Assembly (NCBI RefSeq): GCF_008806975.1
Contig: NZ_CP031728.1
Span: forward strand, 3,679,501-3,743,500
Length of the DNA stretch: 64,000 bases
Direction of reading: 5' to 3'
Source of the DNA: Cellvibrio sp. KY-GH-1
GTDB lineage: Bacteria > Pseudomonadota > Gammaproteobacteria > Pseudomonadales > Cellvibrionaceae
Part shown: positions 25,819-35,324 of the stretch, one piece after another
Layout: every line of letters begins with the position of its first letter
How positions within the stretch are numbered: position 1 is the stretch's first letter
Position numbers and translations under genes: made by a program
The notes under the pieces: generated by a model
Databases searched by the model: none
Told to the model about the DNA's origin: nothing
The model's input: only the letters and a program-made list of their open reading frames with translations

Positions 25819-26663
25819 TGGCTAGCCCGAATAGTTTCCATTAGCTCGTCAACCTGGGCGCGCGGATAGATCGACCAAATTGCCTCACCAAACCCGCTCA
25901 CGCGCGTGTAGAGCTGCTCCATTAACACCAAGTCATAACCCGCGTTTTTGCTCGCGCGCGTTGGGATAGATGTTGCCGGCGCAGGCAAACCAAGCGGGCT
26001 CACCAATGTCAGCGGGTCAATGACAAAATCCTCATAGCGCAGCCAGCGCCCGTTTAGATGCTGTACATACCGCACGCAAAACCATTCGAGAATATGTAGC
26101 TGACGATCCAGTACATCATGCGTTGCCGCCAAAGTGTTTTTTAACGCGCGATCAAACTGTTCTGCGGCGGGGATATGACCTTTGTTGATCGGCAAATCCA
26201 CCAGATTCCAGCTTGCCAGTACCGCCAACGGGTTACGTACAATCGCATACATCGGGAAGCTCGCTGCAAGCTCGGGTAACAGCGCCGTAAACAATGCGTT
26301 GTGCTTGATAATCAGGGTGAAATCCGCGGGCAATACGCGTGCGCTTACATCGATCAAACCAAGGCTGACATCCATCGGGCGCAAACCGCCAGCAACCGCA
26401 TTGGCGGCAACCGGATTTTCGGGTACAGCGCCATCTTTTTGCTGACTAAGGGCTTTCCCTTCTCGTAACACTTGCTGACGGGTTGCCTCGGCAAATTGTT
26501 GGATACGCAATACGGCTGCATCGGTACCAGCAGCAGGCTCAAAATCACCCGGCTTCATAGGTTCATGCAGCGCTAGCGTTGCAGGGCAATTATTGAGGAT
26601 ATGGCAACTCAGGGTAGTTCCTGCGCGTGGCAGGCCAGTGAGTAAGATTGTGTTTGCAGTCAA
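25815..26663 (-). CDS. Sulfotransferase-like P-loop protein
   Basis: 282 residues. P-loop ILLTGLPRAGTTLSCHIL at the N-terminus and IVRNPLAVLASWNLVD in the 3'-phosphate-binding position identify the sulfotransferase superfamily; the histidine-containing H-E-P-M-K-P segment follows the first strand as in other members. The acceptor is unknown. The start codon is a TTG with AGG close upstream. Coupled to the sulfotransferase gene downstream and preceded by a GT4 glycosyltransferase gene. Confidence 0.75.
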   Translation of the reverse strand: MTANTILLTGLPRAGTTLSCHILNNCPATLALHEPMKPGDFEPAAGTDAAVLRIQQFAEATRQQVLREGKALSQQKDGAVPENPVAANAVAGGLRPMDVSLGLIDVSARVLPADFTLIIKHNALFTALLPELAASFPMYAIVRNPLAVLASWNLVDLPINKGHIPAAEQFDRALKNTLAATHDVLDRQLHILEWFCVRYVQHLNGRWLRYEDFVIDPLTLVSPLGLPAPATSIPTRASKNAGYDLVLMEQLYTRVSGFGEAIWSIYPRAQVDELMETIRASQ

Positions 26664-26685
26664 AAGCCTGGTCCGTTCGTCGAGA

Positions 26686-27660
26686 TCAGATAGATGCCCA
26701 GATACTATCCAGTTGCCGTATCAGATCGAGAAATTGTGCACGCTCACGCGCCAGCGAATGATACGCCAGGGTTTGCGCACAATTCCGTTTAAAAATGTTT
26801 AGCTGTTCGGGTTGCCGCAACAAACTTAACGCCTCTGTCACCGCCGCCGACAGCGCGGGCGTATTGTACGCGGGAAACAAACAATTTTGGCGGTTGTGGC
26901 AGAAACTGCGATTACCTACACAATCCGGCACTATAGTCAGCTCTGCATAGCACATTGACTCCAACGCCGGCAGGTAAAAACCTTCCGTAGTATTTGGCAA
27001 AAGTAATGCAATCCGACTGGATGCGAGGGATTTCAGTACAAGGTCGCGCGGCACCCAGTCGACAACACAATGATTGTCTATACCCTGCGTCGTTAACTGC
27101 TGGCTCAACAGTTTTGCCAGCTCGGGATTTTTAGGGCCAAAGATAAACACCTGATGCTGTCGAACCTGAGCAGCGATTGGCGGAATATCAATACCATTAT
27201 CAATAGTAAATACCGGGCCATTCACCAAACCCGTCGAGAGAACTGCTGCCTCTACCTCTTTCGATACACAGATACGTACCGCTTTCTGCTTTAAGAAGGC
27301 GTGCATTGGCTGCACAGGATCTGCATGGCGTACATGCTGAATCAAATTAATAATCGGCTGGTTTGCCGGTGGATTCGCATTGAGGTACGTCTGCCAATCC
27401 AGGCCTGCGAGAAAAGCATACTTGTAATTAGCCGGTAAATAATCAACAGATTGTTGTTGATACTCGGGAAACCAGGGGTTTGTTAAATCCCATTTTGATT
27501 GCGGCGAAAAACCGATATACGGTGAGAAATCCACAGAGGTTTTTAGATGCTGGAAATAGTCAGCGACCTTTTGATGGCCTCCGGTATATTCCTGGAAGTC
27601 GCGGTAAAAAATAACTCCAGTGGATTTCAGCTGTTTAATATTTGTCGCAACCAATGACAT
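26686..27660 (-). CDS. GT4-like glycosyltransferase
   Basis: 324-residue GT-B fold protein. Weak N-terminal acceptor domain (FYRDFQEYTGGHQKVADYF, a G-G-H motif), then a nucleotide-sugar-binding half with ICVSKEVEAAV, TIDNGID and the family signature TEGFYLPALESMCYA (E-x7-E). It probably adds one sugar of the repeat unit. Short for GT4 enzymes. It lies between the DXD-type glycosyltransferase and the sulfotransferases. Confidence 0.75.
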   Translation of the reverse strand: MSLVATNIKQLKSTGVIFYRDFQEYTGGHQKVADYFQHLKTSVDFSPYIGFSPQSKWDLTNPWFPEYQQQSVDYLPANYKYAFLAGLDWQTYLNANPPANQPIINLIQHVRHADPVQPMHAFLKQKAVRICVSKEVEAAVLSTGLVNGPVFTIDNGIDIPPIAAQVRQHQVFIFGPKNPELAKLLSQQLTTQGIDNHCVVDWVPRDLVLKSLASSRIALLLPNTTEGFYLPALESMCYAELTIVPDCVGNRSFCHNRQNCLFPAYNTPALSAAVTEALSLLRQPEQLNIFKRNCAQTLAYHSLARERAQFLDLIRQLDSIWASI

Positions 27661-27665
27661 ACCTA

Positions 27666-28496
27666 CTAAGCCGAGGGTATTTTTATCGGATTCGTAAGCA
27701 ATGCTAAAAAACCCTGGGGGTCTTTAAACAATGCTTCGCGTAGCTGATCAGCTAAAACCTCGTCACCTTCTTTTTTCCACCAATGATTATAGTAGCCATA
27801 TTTATTCACTACTCGGAATTCGAAATTTCTGCTGCCTGCACCATGGTGATAAAACAAATGATGGTACACCCCTGCAGCAACCGGATGTAGATTTACCAGA
27901 TTGGTACGCAACATCGGCAGAATATCAGGCATTAGGGGTAGCATGGCATTGCCGACATCTTTCACTAGCTCGCCCAAAATATTGGTATCTTCATATCCAA
28001 TATCAAAATTTACTCTCCGATCATCCAGACCTTTGGAATCACATAAAAAAGCACAGGGATGAGGAAAACGATCCAGGTTTTCCGTGCGAACAGGCGCAGC
28101 AAAATGTTTACCAAAATGGCTCATTTGCTCAGTCAAAGTTTCAAACCAACGATTATGAATTGGAAAACAGTCACTGTCCAAAAATAAAAAATGCGTAAAA
28201 TCATCATTCGCACGAAAAAAATCTACCACCTGACGCATCGCCGCAGAATGGCCGGTATTACCCGGATTTTTTCCAATAATGTTTGCATCCGCTGGCAACT
28301 CATTCCTATCTATGCCATTTAGCAGCACCGCGAACTCAAAAGAGGTATGCTGCGTTGTCTCTTTCAGAAATTGCCGTTGCAATTCATACCATTGGCCATT
28401 CCACTCGGAAGGCGCATACACACTAGCAACAAGGAGTTTAGGAGTTGTCATAGGAAAGTAACCGAAATTGTTTTTTGGTTCTATCTTCACCATCAT
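27666..28496 (-). CDS. GT-A-like glycosyltransferase
   Basis: 276 residues with a GT-A type core: KLLVASVYAPSEWNGQWYELQRQFL, a glycine/asparagine stretch GKNPGNTGHSAAMRQVVDFF and the metal-binding D-S-D in FLFLDSDCFPIHNRWF. Late in the sequence there is a His-rich HLFYHHGAG segment. Probably transfers one sugar of the repeat unit; family not assigned. Start at 28496 overlaps the upstream acyltransferase stop; an internal ATG at 28451 (MTTPKLLVASVYAP) would give a better domain start. Confidence 0.65.
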   Translation of the reverse strand: MMVKIEPKNNFGYFPMTTPKLLVASVYAPSEWNGQWYELQRQFLKETTQHTSFEFAVLLNGIDRNELPADANIIGKNPGNTGHSAAMRQVVDFFRANDDFTHFLFLDSDCFPIHNRWFETLTEQMSHFGKHFAAPVRTENLDRFPHPCAFLCDSKGLDDRRVNFDIGYEDTNILGELVKDVGNAMLPLMPDILPMLRTNLVNLHPVAAGVYHHLFYHHGAGSRNFEFRVVNKYGYYNHWWKKEGDEVLADQLREALFKDPQGFLALLTNPIKIPSA

Positions 28497-29647
28497 GTGA
28501 TATGGCGTCTGCGCAAAAATGGTTGTTCAATCAAGAGATAAGTCACTTGCGAAAAAATTACTGTGAAAATCAACACTAAAATTGTTATCCATTCACCGGA
28601 AATACCAACATTTAATACCTTCAAGGTTTTATTGATCACTTCATAAACAGGCATATGAAATAAATAAATTCCGTATGACAACAAACCCAAATGCTCCATA
28701 CCTCGCATGCATGCCACATAAGCGCCAGCTTTTGTAGGTTGTGTTAACCCCAGCACAGCCACAGCAAAAACTATAAGCGCCAACGCGGGAATAAGCCCAA
28801 ATACAATAAAATAATTAATTAGTCCATTACCCATCTGCTGCAATCCAATTGTACTGCAATAGATAGTAACCACCAAAAATGCCAGCAAACTCGAAAACTT
28901 AATCAACGTTCGATAGCGCAGAAAGCACGTTTGATTCTTGGGATTGCAAGCAATGAATGCACAGACACCTCCCAATAGAAATGCAGGAAGGTTGTAAATA
29001 AAATTAAATCTTGCTAACAAATTCCAATCTTTTCGCGTAGCTAAAACTCCCTCACCCGATTTTTCAAATCCTGCAAAAACCAAATGTGATATAACAAGAC
29101 CAATAAAAAAAATTAGCAGCAAACAAACAATATCGCCCGTTCGTTCAGTTAACCATCGAGCCGCCAGGTAGACAAAAGGAGCCAGAAAAAAATAAAGCAT
29201 CTCTATCGGCATTGTCCAATAGACATGATTAAAAACAATCCCATTCACTGGCTTATAGTTTTCCACGAACCAAAGGAGATTAATCACTCGCAAAAGATTG
29301 TCTTCAGCGGCAGACCAAAAAACCAGCACGCATATCAGAATCGAAAAATAATAAAGTGGGATAATACGGAATATACGACTGTGGTAATAGCGCACAATTC
29401 CCTTTACTGAGTAGGCATTGTGTCTGCCACTGACAAAACCCAACGTGACAAGATAACCACTTAGCGTGAAAAAAAGCAGCACCGGAATATATCCGAAGGG
29501 GTTAAAGAAACCATTTAACCATTCATTTTCTGGAATACCCAGGAAGCTGCTTGCTGTGAACGGCATATGACAAAAAACTACCGCAATAGCACTAAGCGCA
29601 CGCAGTACCATTAGGTAATCGATAGATTGATTGACCTGGCTATTCAT
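28493..29647 (-). CDS. Acyltransferase 3 family membrane protein
   Basis: 384-residue polytopic acyltransferase (about ten membrane segments). YLMVLRALSAIAVVFCHMPF carries the conserved R and H; LLFFTLSGYLVTLGFVSGR, YYHSRIFRIIPLYYFSI and WTMPIEMLYFFLAPF are family motifs. Likely O-acetylates the polysaccharide. Overlaps the upstream acyltransferase by eight bases (ATGAATAG). Confidence 0.88.
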   Translation of the reverse strand: MNSQVNQSIDYLMVLRALSAIAVVFCHMPFTASSFLGIPENEWLNGFFNPFGYIPVLLFFTLSGYLVTLGFVSGRHNAYSVKGIVRYYHSRIFRIIPLYYFSILICVLVFWSAAEDNLLRVINLLWFVENYKPVNGIVFNHVYWTMPIEMLYFFLAPFVYLAARWLTERTGDIVCLLLIFFIGLVISHLVFAGFEKSGEGVLATRKDWNLLARFNFIYNLPAFLLGGVCAFIACNPKNQTCFLRYRTLIKFSSLLAFLVVTIYCSTIGLQQMGNGLINYFIVFGLIPALALIVFAVAVLGLTQPTKAGAYVACMRGMEHLGLLSYGIYLFHMPVYEVINKTLKVLNVGISGEWITILVLIFTVIFSQVTYLLIEQPFLRRRHIT

Positions 29648-30692
29648 TAGTTTGCGTATTGCGAACTGTAACTTGTACTAGTTGTTGCTTTTTAATCCTT
29701 GCCCTTAATTGCATTATCGGGGCCTCAATCCATCGCGCTATTAATACAGCAACAAGTAAAATAAAGGGTATTGATATTATCGCTAAAAGCATGTCACCAC
29801 GTGAACCGGAAAATCCCATATAACCCAGGCCAACCATAACCAAAAAGCCAATTTGATAATGGAAAAGATAAATGGGGTAACTCAAATCACCAATTATTTT
29901 GTCTATCTTAAGCAGACCAACATTAAGCGACTGTACATTTACCAAATAAGCGATAGTGAATGCACAAAGCACGTAATTAATATAAAACCCGATATCTCTC
30001 ACATAATCTCCCAGTGACGACAACCACCAATTTATTGGAAGCAAGGAAAACAACATCAAACCAGCATACATATTACTCGGCAGCCAGCCTAAAATTCGTA
30101 TCAGCTCGCCGCGAAAATGATAGATAAATGCACCCGTTGAAAAAGGTAACGACGCAGCCCAAACAGTGAAATAGATATCATCCCAGGTGTAATTATTTAG
30201 CGCAGCAAACAAGTGATAGCCAAGACTAAACACAAACCATACCAGAGTGATCAGTTTGTTTTTTGAAACTCCTGCACCTATCAACAAATAGAAACATAAC
30301 TCTACCGTAAGAGCCCATGCAGGGGGGGTTAACCGCGGTGATTCAAGCTGGGGAAAAAATATAAACAGGTTGCGCAGTGCGTCTGCTGTAGTTTGCGGTA
30401 TAAAAATATCAGGATGAAAAGCTTTAGTTACTGAAGCACCAAAGACCAAAACAATACCGATAGAAGCAAGTGCAGATAACCAATACAGAGGATAAATTCG
30501 CAAGAAACGATTTAATAAATAGCGACCAATGCCTGTTGCTGTATAGCCATAACCTTCATGCACCACGCGCGTCATTAAATAGCCGCTGATACAGTAAAAA
30601 CCAAATACGGCATATGCACCCAATACCGACGCGCCACCTAGATGTTGAATCACAACCAGCAACGCTAAAAATGTTCTGTAACACCCAAGCAT
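29640..30692 (-). CDS. Acyltransferase 3 family membrane protein (first gene of cluster)
   Basis: 350-residue polytopic acyltransferase with TFLALLVVIQHLGGA (conserved His), YCISGYLMTRVVHEGYG, RYLLNRFLRIYPLYWLSAL and PAWALTVELCFYLLIG. It opens the 20 kb minus-strand cluster; its promoter must lie in the 60 bases between the ATG and the bidirectional terminator at 30754-30787 or further upstream by readthrough. Confidence 0.88.
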   Translation of the reverse strand: MLGCYRTFLALLVVIQHLGGASVLGAYAVFGFYCISGYLMTRVVHEGYGYTATGIGRYLLNRFLRIYPLYWLSALASIGIVLVFGASVTKAFHPDIFIPQTTADALRNLFIFFPQLESPRLTPPAWALTVELCFYLLIGAGVSKNKLITLVWFVFSLGYHLFAALNNYTWDDIYFTVWAASLPFSTGAFIYHFRGELIRILGWLPSNMYAGLMLFSLLPINWWLSSLGDYVRDIGFYINYVLCAFTIAYLVNVQSLNVGLLKIDKIIGDLSYPIYLFHYQIGFLVMVGLGYMGFSGSRGDMLLAIISIPFILLVAVLIARWIEAPIMQLRARIKKQQLVQVTVRNTQTNE

Positions 30693-30753
30693 AAATTTCC
30701 GGTTAAATTTGTTAAACCTAATAGATCAAATTACTTTATATACAAACTGTACA

Positions 30754-30787
30754 AAAAATAAGGGCGCCCGAAGGCGCCCTTATTTTT
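30754..30787. terminator. Strong bidirectional terminator
   Basis: Perfect 15-bp stem from AAAAATAAGGGCGCC to its complement with a CGAA tetraloop; T-runs on both strands. It ends the gene for the secreted Thr/Ala-rich protein, 25 bases past its stop, and insulates it from the polysaccharide cluster. Confidence 0.92.
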
Positions 30788-30811
30788 AAACAATGTTAAA
30801 TCAGACGTTAA

Positions 30812-32272
30812 TTACTTAACAGTCAGATTTACAGTGTCGTTTGAGCCGTAAGAAACTGAAGTGGTATCAGTTACAACGGTTTGGGTAGCAGCATCGATTA
30901 CGCTAGCTGGAGCCAGAGCAACGATGGTAGCAGCAGTGCGAGTACCGCCAGTCAAAGTAACAACGTCCGCTGCCTTCAACACCAGAGTTTTACCTTTTGC
31001 CAAAGTACCAGTTGCCTTAGTACCAGCAGCAGCAGTTACACCAGCTTCTGGAGTAAAGGTGATGCTATAAGTGGTGTCGTTAGAACCACGGTTTACCAAT
31101 ACCAATTTTTGGTTCAGGCCAGCGTTGGTAGTCAGGTACGGAACTTGAGCAGTTGCACCGTTACGCAGAATGCTGCCGATTGAACCACTAGCAGATGCAG
31201 CGCCATAAGCGGCGGAAGCAATGTTAGTTGGAGTGAAGGTCAGAGTGTAAGAACCAGCGTTGATTGCATCGCTACCGTTAGCAGTGATAACAACGTTGTT
31301 ACCAACCAGCGGGTCAGTAGTGGTGTCTTCAACCAATTGACCACTCAGATCAGTCAACATGCCGGTAGATACGATGCTGCTAGCAGTGCCAGCAACGTCA
31401 GCAGCAACACCGCCGAAGGTCAGCTTGGTAGCAGTAGTAGCAGCATCAGTTTTACCGATGAAGCTCAAGTCGCCAGTCAAAGCCAGTTTTGACTTACCAG
31501 CACTGGTGTCGATCAGTTGGCTCAACAAGGTAACAGCAGTACCAGCTGGAGTGATTGCACCGGCAGTCAGAACGAACTGTACATTACCCAGAGTAGCAGT
31601 TGGGGTAGCACCAGTGAACTGAGTAAATACTGGAGTAGCATTTACGTCTGCAGTCTTGTCAGAGCCAGAGATGTTTACTTTCAGCGCTGGAGTAACAGAA
31701 GCAAAGTTGTAGCTATCAGTTGCCAGAGCACCAGTGGTGTTAGAAGCAGTTGCAGATACTGCAGCAGGTGAAGTGCTGTAGTGAGCAACAGTCATACCGG
31801 CGCCAGAGGTTGGGCTCAGTTGAATGTCAGCCAGATCCAATACTACGTCTTGACCTTGAGTCATTGCAGTAACAGCAGTTACGTCGAAAATTACGTAAGT
31901 GTCACCAGCAGCACCGCCTTGACCAACTTGAACTACGTAATCGTTAGCAACGCCGGCCACTTTACCAGTCAGGGTCAAAGAAGCGCCTGAAACACCAGTT
32001 TTGAATTTAGCACCACCAGTCAGGTCGATACGGATGAAGGCGTGTGAACCAGCAGAAGTACCAAAACCAAGGTCAAAAGTGGTGTCGAAAGCAGTAGCGT
32101 GAGTTACTTGAACCAAACCACTGGTAACTTGAGCAGTAGTAACAGACTCTTTTGCAACAGTAACAGCACCAGTACCTGCACCGTTAGTGCCAGCTGTCAT
32201 ATCGATTGCAGCGAATGCTTGTGAAGAGAAGGCAGCAGCTACAGCCAACCCTAAAATTTTCTTGGAAACCAT
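30812..32272 (-). CDS. Secreted Thr/Ala/Ser-rich protein, possible surface-layer protein
   Basis: 486 residues with a Sec signal peptide (MVSKKILGLAVAAAFSSQAFA). The mature protein is rich in Thr, Ala, Gly, Ser and Val, poor in Lys/Arg, has no cysteine and looks like a string of beta-sandwich segments (repeated V-x-L-T, S-G-x-L patterns). It resembles self-assembling S-layer or surface-array proteins; no catalytic motif is seen and there is no PEP-CTERM tail. Strong AGGAG seven bases before the ATG, uniform codon choice, a long leader and a very strong terminator suggest high expression. It stands alone just downstream of the type II secretin gene, so export by that system is plausible. Family unassigned. 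Confidence 0.65.
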   Translation of the reverse strand: MVSKKILGLAVAAAFSSQAFAAIDMTAGTNGAGTGAVTVAKESVTTAQVTSGLVQVTHATAFDTTFDLGFGTSAGSHAFIRIDLTGGAKFKTGVSGASLTLTGKVAGVANDYVVQVGQGGAAGDTYVIFDVTAVTAMTQGQDVVLDLADIQLSPTSGAGMTVAHYSTSPAAVSATASNTTGALATDSYNFASVTPALKVNISGSDKTADVNATPVFTQFTGATPTATLGNVQFVLTAGAITPAGTAVTLLSQLIDTSAGKSKLALTGDLSFIGKTDAATTATKLTFGGVAADVAGTASSIVSTGMLTDLSGQLVEDTTTDPLVGNNVVITANGSDAINAGSYTLTFTPTNIASAAYGAASASGSIGSILRNGATAQVPYLTTNAGLNQKLVLVNRGSNDTTYSITFTPEAGVTAAAGTKATGTLAKGKTLVLKAADVVTLTGGTRTAATIVALAPASVIDAATQTVVTDTTSVSYGSNDTVNLTVK

Positions 32273-32301
32273 ATGGTTTAACTCCTATTTCATGAATTTA
32301 T

Positions 32302-32404
32302 AATCAACGTTGATTTTGATTGGTCTTGGTTCCTTGGGTCTGCAAGAGCAATCCCACGATTTAAAGACCGCCCAAGAATATACCGCTTCAAACCCATAGA
32401 TCAA
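32302..32404 (-). promoter_or_regulatory. Leader and possible promoter of the secreted protein gene
   Basis: On the minus strand TTGATC (32399-32404) and TATATT (32377-32382) are 16 bases apart, a plausible sigma-70 promoter giving a leader of about 100 bases. Within the leader lies the palindrome AATCAACGTTGATT (32302-32315), a possible operator or RNA hairpin. Confidence 0.4.
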
Positions 32405-32473
32405 GCCTAAGTTATTAAAAGCCAACCCATTTGCCCGGTTTTGGATTTAAATCACGGCGTTTTTGAGTGTGAT

Positions 32474-34654
32474 TTAGTCAACCTGAACAGCGGTTGAACC
32501 AGAAACCTCTAACAACTCAGGTTGCTGGAAGGTTTGCTGGATGCTTTTAGTGACGGCTTGCCCTTCTGCAGGACTGTCGATGACATAGGGAATGATCATG
32601 ACCATCAGCTCGGTACGCGCCGACGAATTACTGTCCGCACGCAGAAGACGCCCAATTATAGGCAATTTTCCAAACCATGGAACCCCTACATTTCCCAAGG
32701 ACTTAGAGCTGGAAATTAAACCACCAATTAAGATAGAGCCACCGTCCTGCAGTGTAACCGTAGTCTGGATTTTACGATTAAAAATGCTTGGAGAATCAAT
32801 GCCGCTGCTCTCATTAGGCTGAGCTTCACTCAACTCCTGGTCGATTTCGATATCCACATGACCAGAAGCGTGAACAACTGGTGATACAGTAAGACGCACC
32901 CCAGTTTTCCGATTCGAAATACTTGGAGGAACAACCAGCCCCCCTGTCGTCACTCCACTACTGGTACCCAGTGTAGGTACTTCTGTGCCTACATCTATAG
33001 TGGCCTGCTGCCCACTCTTGACCATAAGTCGTGGCCGTGAACGAATTTCGGCACGTTTGTTCTCATAGAATAGGTTTAACATGGCGCGGGTTTCGCCGGC
33101 GCTATCCAGAGTTGCACTCAAACCCGAGGTTCCGACACCCAATCCACCCAAAGTGCCTACGACTGAGTTATAAACGCGCCCGCCAACTTTTTGCGAACCG
33201 TTAGCCACAAATTCAAAGCCAGTCTGCTCTTTATCGTTTAGGGTTACTTCGGCGAGTAACACTTCTATTAATACAGACGGCGCAGCTTTATCCAGCGTTT
33301 GAATGACCGGGAGCATATCCAACCAAGCCTGGCCACTGCCCTTAAAAATAATGGTATTGCGGTTGGTATCCACAACGAAGTTTCCACCGTTTATTTTTGC
33401 TGTCGCAGATTGGTTTTGAGAACCTTGAATTGCGTTAGTCGAAGCAGTAGTAACATCAGAGATGGCAGAACCTTGGCCCACAAAAGATTGCCCGCCAGTC
33501 CGCATGCCTGGTGATGCACCAGTCTCAAAACTATTTAGGAGCTCAACAATGTGCGCCGCTTCTGTATTGCGGACCTCATAAGTGAAGATCCCCTGGTCGA
33601 TACTCATTTGTTGGCGACGATCCAACACCTCTACCCACTCACGAACATGGTTGATTATTTGCTGACTACTGGCAAATACTACCAGCTGATTGGCCCCTTC
33701 CAGTGGAATAAGAATAATTGAGCCGATTTGCGATTTAATTTGGGCATCATAACCCTCAGCATTAAGCACTTCCTTGAGGTTTTTACTCAGTGCGTCCACC
33801 TTCACAAAAGCAGGCTCAATACTGGCAGAAAATTTTCCGCGCATTATCGGCTGATCAAGCACCTCTATTATCGCGAGGGCTTGTTTGACCAAATCAGGCT
33901 TACCTTTCAGCAGCACCGCATTGCGGGTTAGGTCTTCAGTGACCTGAATATCTTTCCCAGTGAGCGCATCCCTAACCCAACTAGTCACCCTACTGTTAGT
34001 TACCGCCTTCAAAGGCACAAAGACAAACATCGGCCGGTGCGAACTCGGCACCTCCGGTAAAGCACGCCCACTTACCAACAAAGGTGTCTCGCCCGCGGTA
34101 ATATTTTTATCGATGGCGAAATTCAGCACATCACCCTGCTGGGATACAGCAACACCATAGGTATTCAAGGTACGCGTGGCGATACGAAATAACTCAGACG
34201 GTGGAACCGCTTCAACCAATCGTAACGTTACCAGGTCTTCTTGCTTCTCTATTTGTGGATCTAACGTAAAGGACAAACCCAACTGCTCACCAAACACTTC
34301 ATTAATGAACACAGGCAGCGGCATGTTGTGGTAATTACCTGAAATCGGATCGCCTTTTAAGCTCAGTGAGAGCTCTTGGGCCTGAGCATCCGCAACAGTA
34401 CTGCCAATCGTAATCGAAGGACCTGGTTTGATTTTGGTTTGAGGTATCTGTTGTTGTGCCTGCGGCTGGCTGGTGGCACTTACAAATTCTTTAGGTTCAC
34501 GCAAAGGGTCCAACTGAACCAGCTCTTGCCCTTGCTCCGCAGCCGTAGGTTTATGCCAGAAACTGCTACAACTGGTGAGTGTCATAAGCACCCCCAAAGA
34601 TACGGCGGTTTTCAAGCTGGTGGTTACAACAGAACTGGCCTTCACACTGAACAT
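32474..34654 (-). CDS. gspD: Type II secretion secretin, lipoprotein XpsD type
   Basis: Outer-membrane secretin that forms the exit pore of the type II system. The signal peptide ends in a lipobox (VLMTLTSC), as in XpsD, so it is probably self-anchored and may not need a separate pilotin. N-terminal N0-like and N1-N3 domains (VFVPLKAVTNSRVTSWV, RNAVLLKGKPDLVKQALAIIEVLD, GANQLVVFASS) precede the secretin domain (VLIEVLLAEVTLNDKEQTGFEFV, VPTLGTSSGVTTGG, VTLQDGGSILIGGLI, VPWFGKLPIIGRLL). I place the start at ATG 34654; a longer frame to 34747 lacks a signal peptide. It is the last gene of the E-to-D order, separated from gspN by a toxin-antitoxin pair. Confidence 0.92.
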   Translation of the reverse strand: MFSVKASSVVTTSLKTAVSLGVLMTLTSCSSFWHKPTAAEQGQELVQLDPLREPKEFVSATSQPQAQQQIPQTKIKPGPSITIGSTVADAQAQELSLSLKGDPISGNYHNMPLPVFINEVFGEQLGLSFTLDPQIEKQEDLVTLRLVEAVPPSELFRIATRTLNTYGVAVSQQGDVLNFAIDKNITAGETPLLVSGRALPEVPSSHRPMFVFVPLKAVTNSRVTSWVRDALTGKDIQVTEDLTRNAVLLKGKPDLVKQALAIIEVLDQPIMRGKFSASIEPAFVKVDALSKNLKEVLNAEGYDAQIKSQIGSIILIPLEGANQLVVFASSQQIINHVREWVEVLDRRQQMSIDQGIFTYEVRNTEAAHIVELLNSFETGASPGMRTGGQSFVGQGSAISDVTTASTNAIQGSQNQSATAKINGGNFVVDTNRNTIIFKGSGQAWLDMLPVIQTLDKAAPSVLIEVLLAEVTLNDKEQTGFEFVANGSQKVGGRVYNSVVGTLGGLGVGTSGLSATLDSAGETRAMLNLFYENKRAEIRSRPRLMVKSGQQATIDVGTEVPTLGTSSGVTTGGLVVPPSISNRKTGVRLTVSPVVHASGHVDIEIDQELSEAQPNESSGIDSPSIFNRKIQTTVTLQDGGSILIGGLISSSKSLGNVGVPWFGKLPIIGRLLRADSNSSARTELMVMIIPYVIDSPAEGQAVTKSIQQTFQQPELLEVSGSTAVQVD

Positions 34655-34736
34655 TATGATTTCCCGGAAAACATAGACTTTGGCAATTGGGCGGGTAGTT
34701 TGATTAAAGCGGTGATTGGGTGCAAGGTTTTGATGC

Positions 34737-35030
34737 TTAGCGCGCATAACCTGCTTGACGCTGGCTGCGCACCGCTAAAATAAATACCGCATCCACAATT
34801 GGCGAGTAGTGATAGAGCGCCACATAACCTTGAGAGTCTTTCCCAATTACTAACTCGCGTTTTATAGAATCAATAGGACGACCAACAAGAGGATTAGTTT
34901 CCAGAACATCGATTGCCTTGATGATGGCCTGAATTCGCTCCAAGGGGTTTTGAACCTGAAACTTATCGAGATGAGCAAGGATGCGCTCAAAGTCCTCCCA
35001 GACTCCTTCGGCAAGTTTGATCGTTGCCAT
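34737..35030 (-). CDS. RelE/ParE-family toxin
   Basis: 97-residue toxin of the RelE/ParE superfamily. Features: TIKLAEGVWEDFERILAHLDK, the I-x-x-I-I-K-A-I-D-V-L helix, P-L-V-G-R-P-I-D, and a C-terminal strand YHYSPIVDAVFILAVRSQRQAGY. ParE-type members poison gyrase and RelE-type members cut mRNA; sequence alone does not decide. Start at ATG 35030, two bases after the antitoxin stop. The frame open to 35102 is only the overlap with the antitoxin gene. Confidence 0.82.
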   Translation of the reverse strand: MATIKLAEGVWEDFERILAHLDKFQVQNPLERIQAIIKAIDVLETNPLVGRPIDSIKRELVIGKDSQGYVALYHYSPIVDAVFILAVRSQRQAGYAR

Positions 35031-35032
35031 TG

Positions 35033-35302
35033 CTATTCTCTGGTAAGGGAGTCCTGTAACTGTTGAGTACGCGTCTGCAATTGCTCGCGCACCTGACTCC
35101 AATCCAACGCATTGCCAGTAGCTAACAACTTATCCAGGCGCTGCTCAGCCAATTGATTAAACGCTGCGAGGCACTCTTGCTGCTCAGCTTTTTCAATAAT
35201 CGCCTGCACCATAAAATTATGCACACTGGTTCCCGACTGCTTGGCCGCCAATGCAACCCGTTCTTTTATATCGTCAGGAATACGTATACTGGTAGTCGAC
35301 AT
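35033..35302 (-). CDS. Ribbon-helix-helix antitoxin
   Basis: 89 residues: N-terminal ribbon-helix-helix DNA-binding part (TTSIRIPDDIKERVALAAKQSGTSVHNFMVQAIIEKAE) and a C-terminal helical tail that would wrap the toxin. It should repress its own operon through the palindrome at 35325-35342. Followed directly by the toxin gene. Confidence 0.85.
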   Translation of the reverse strand: MSTTSIRIPDDIKERVALAAKQSGTSVHNFMVQAIIEKAEQQECLAAFNQLAEQRLDKLLATGNALDWSQVREQLQTRTQQLQDSLTRE

Positions 35303-35324
35303 AGCAATCTCCTCTCGGAGCAGA

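Noticed and set aside
32443..32473. Hairpin AAATCAC/GTGATTT just after gspD
   Set aside because: The 7-bp stem has a large loop and no T-tract on the relevant strand, too weak to call a terminator.
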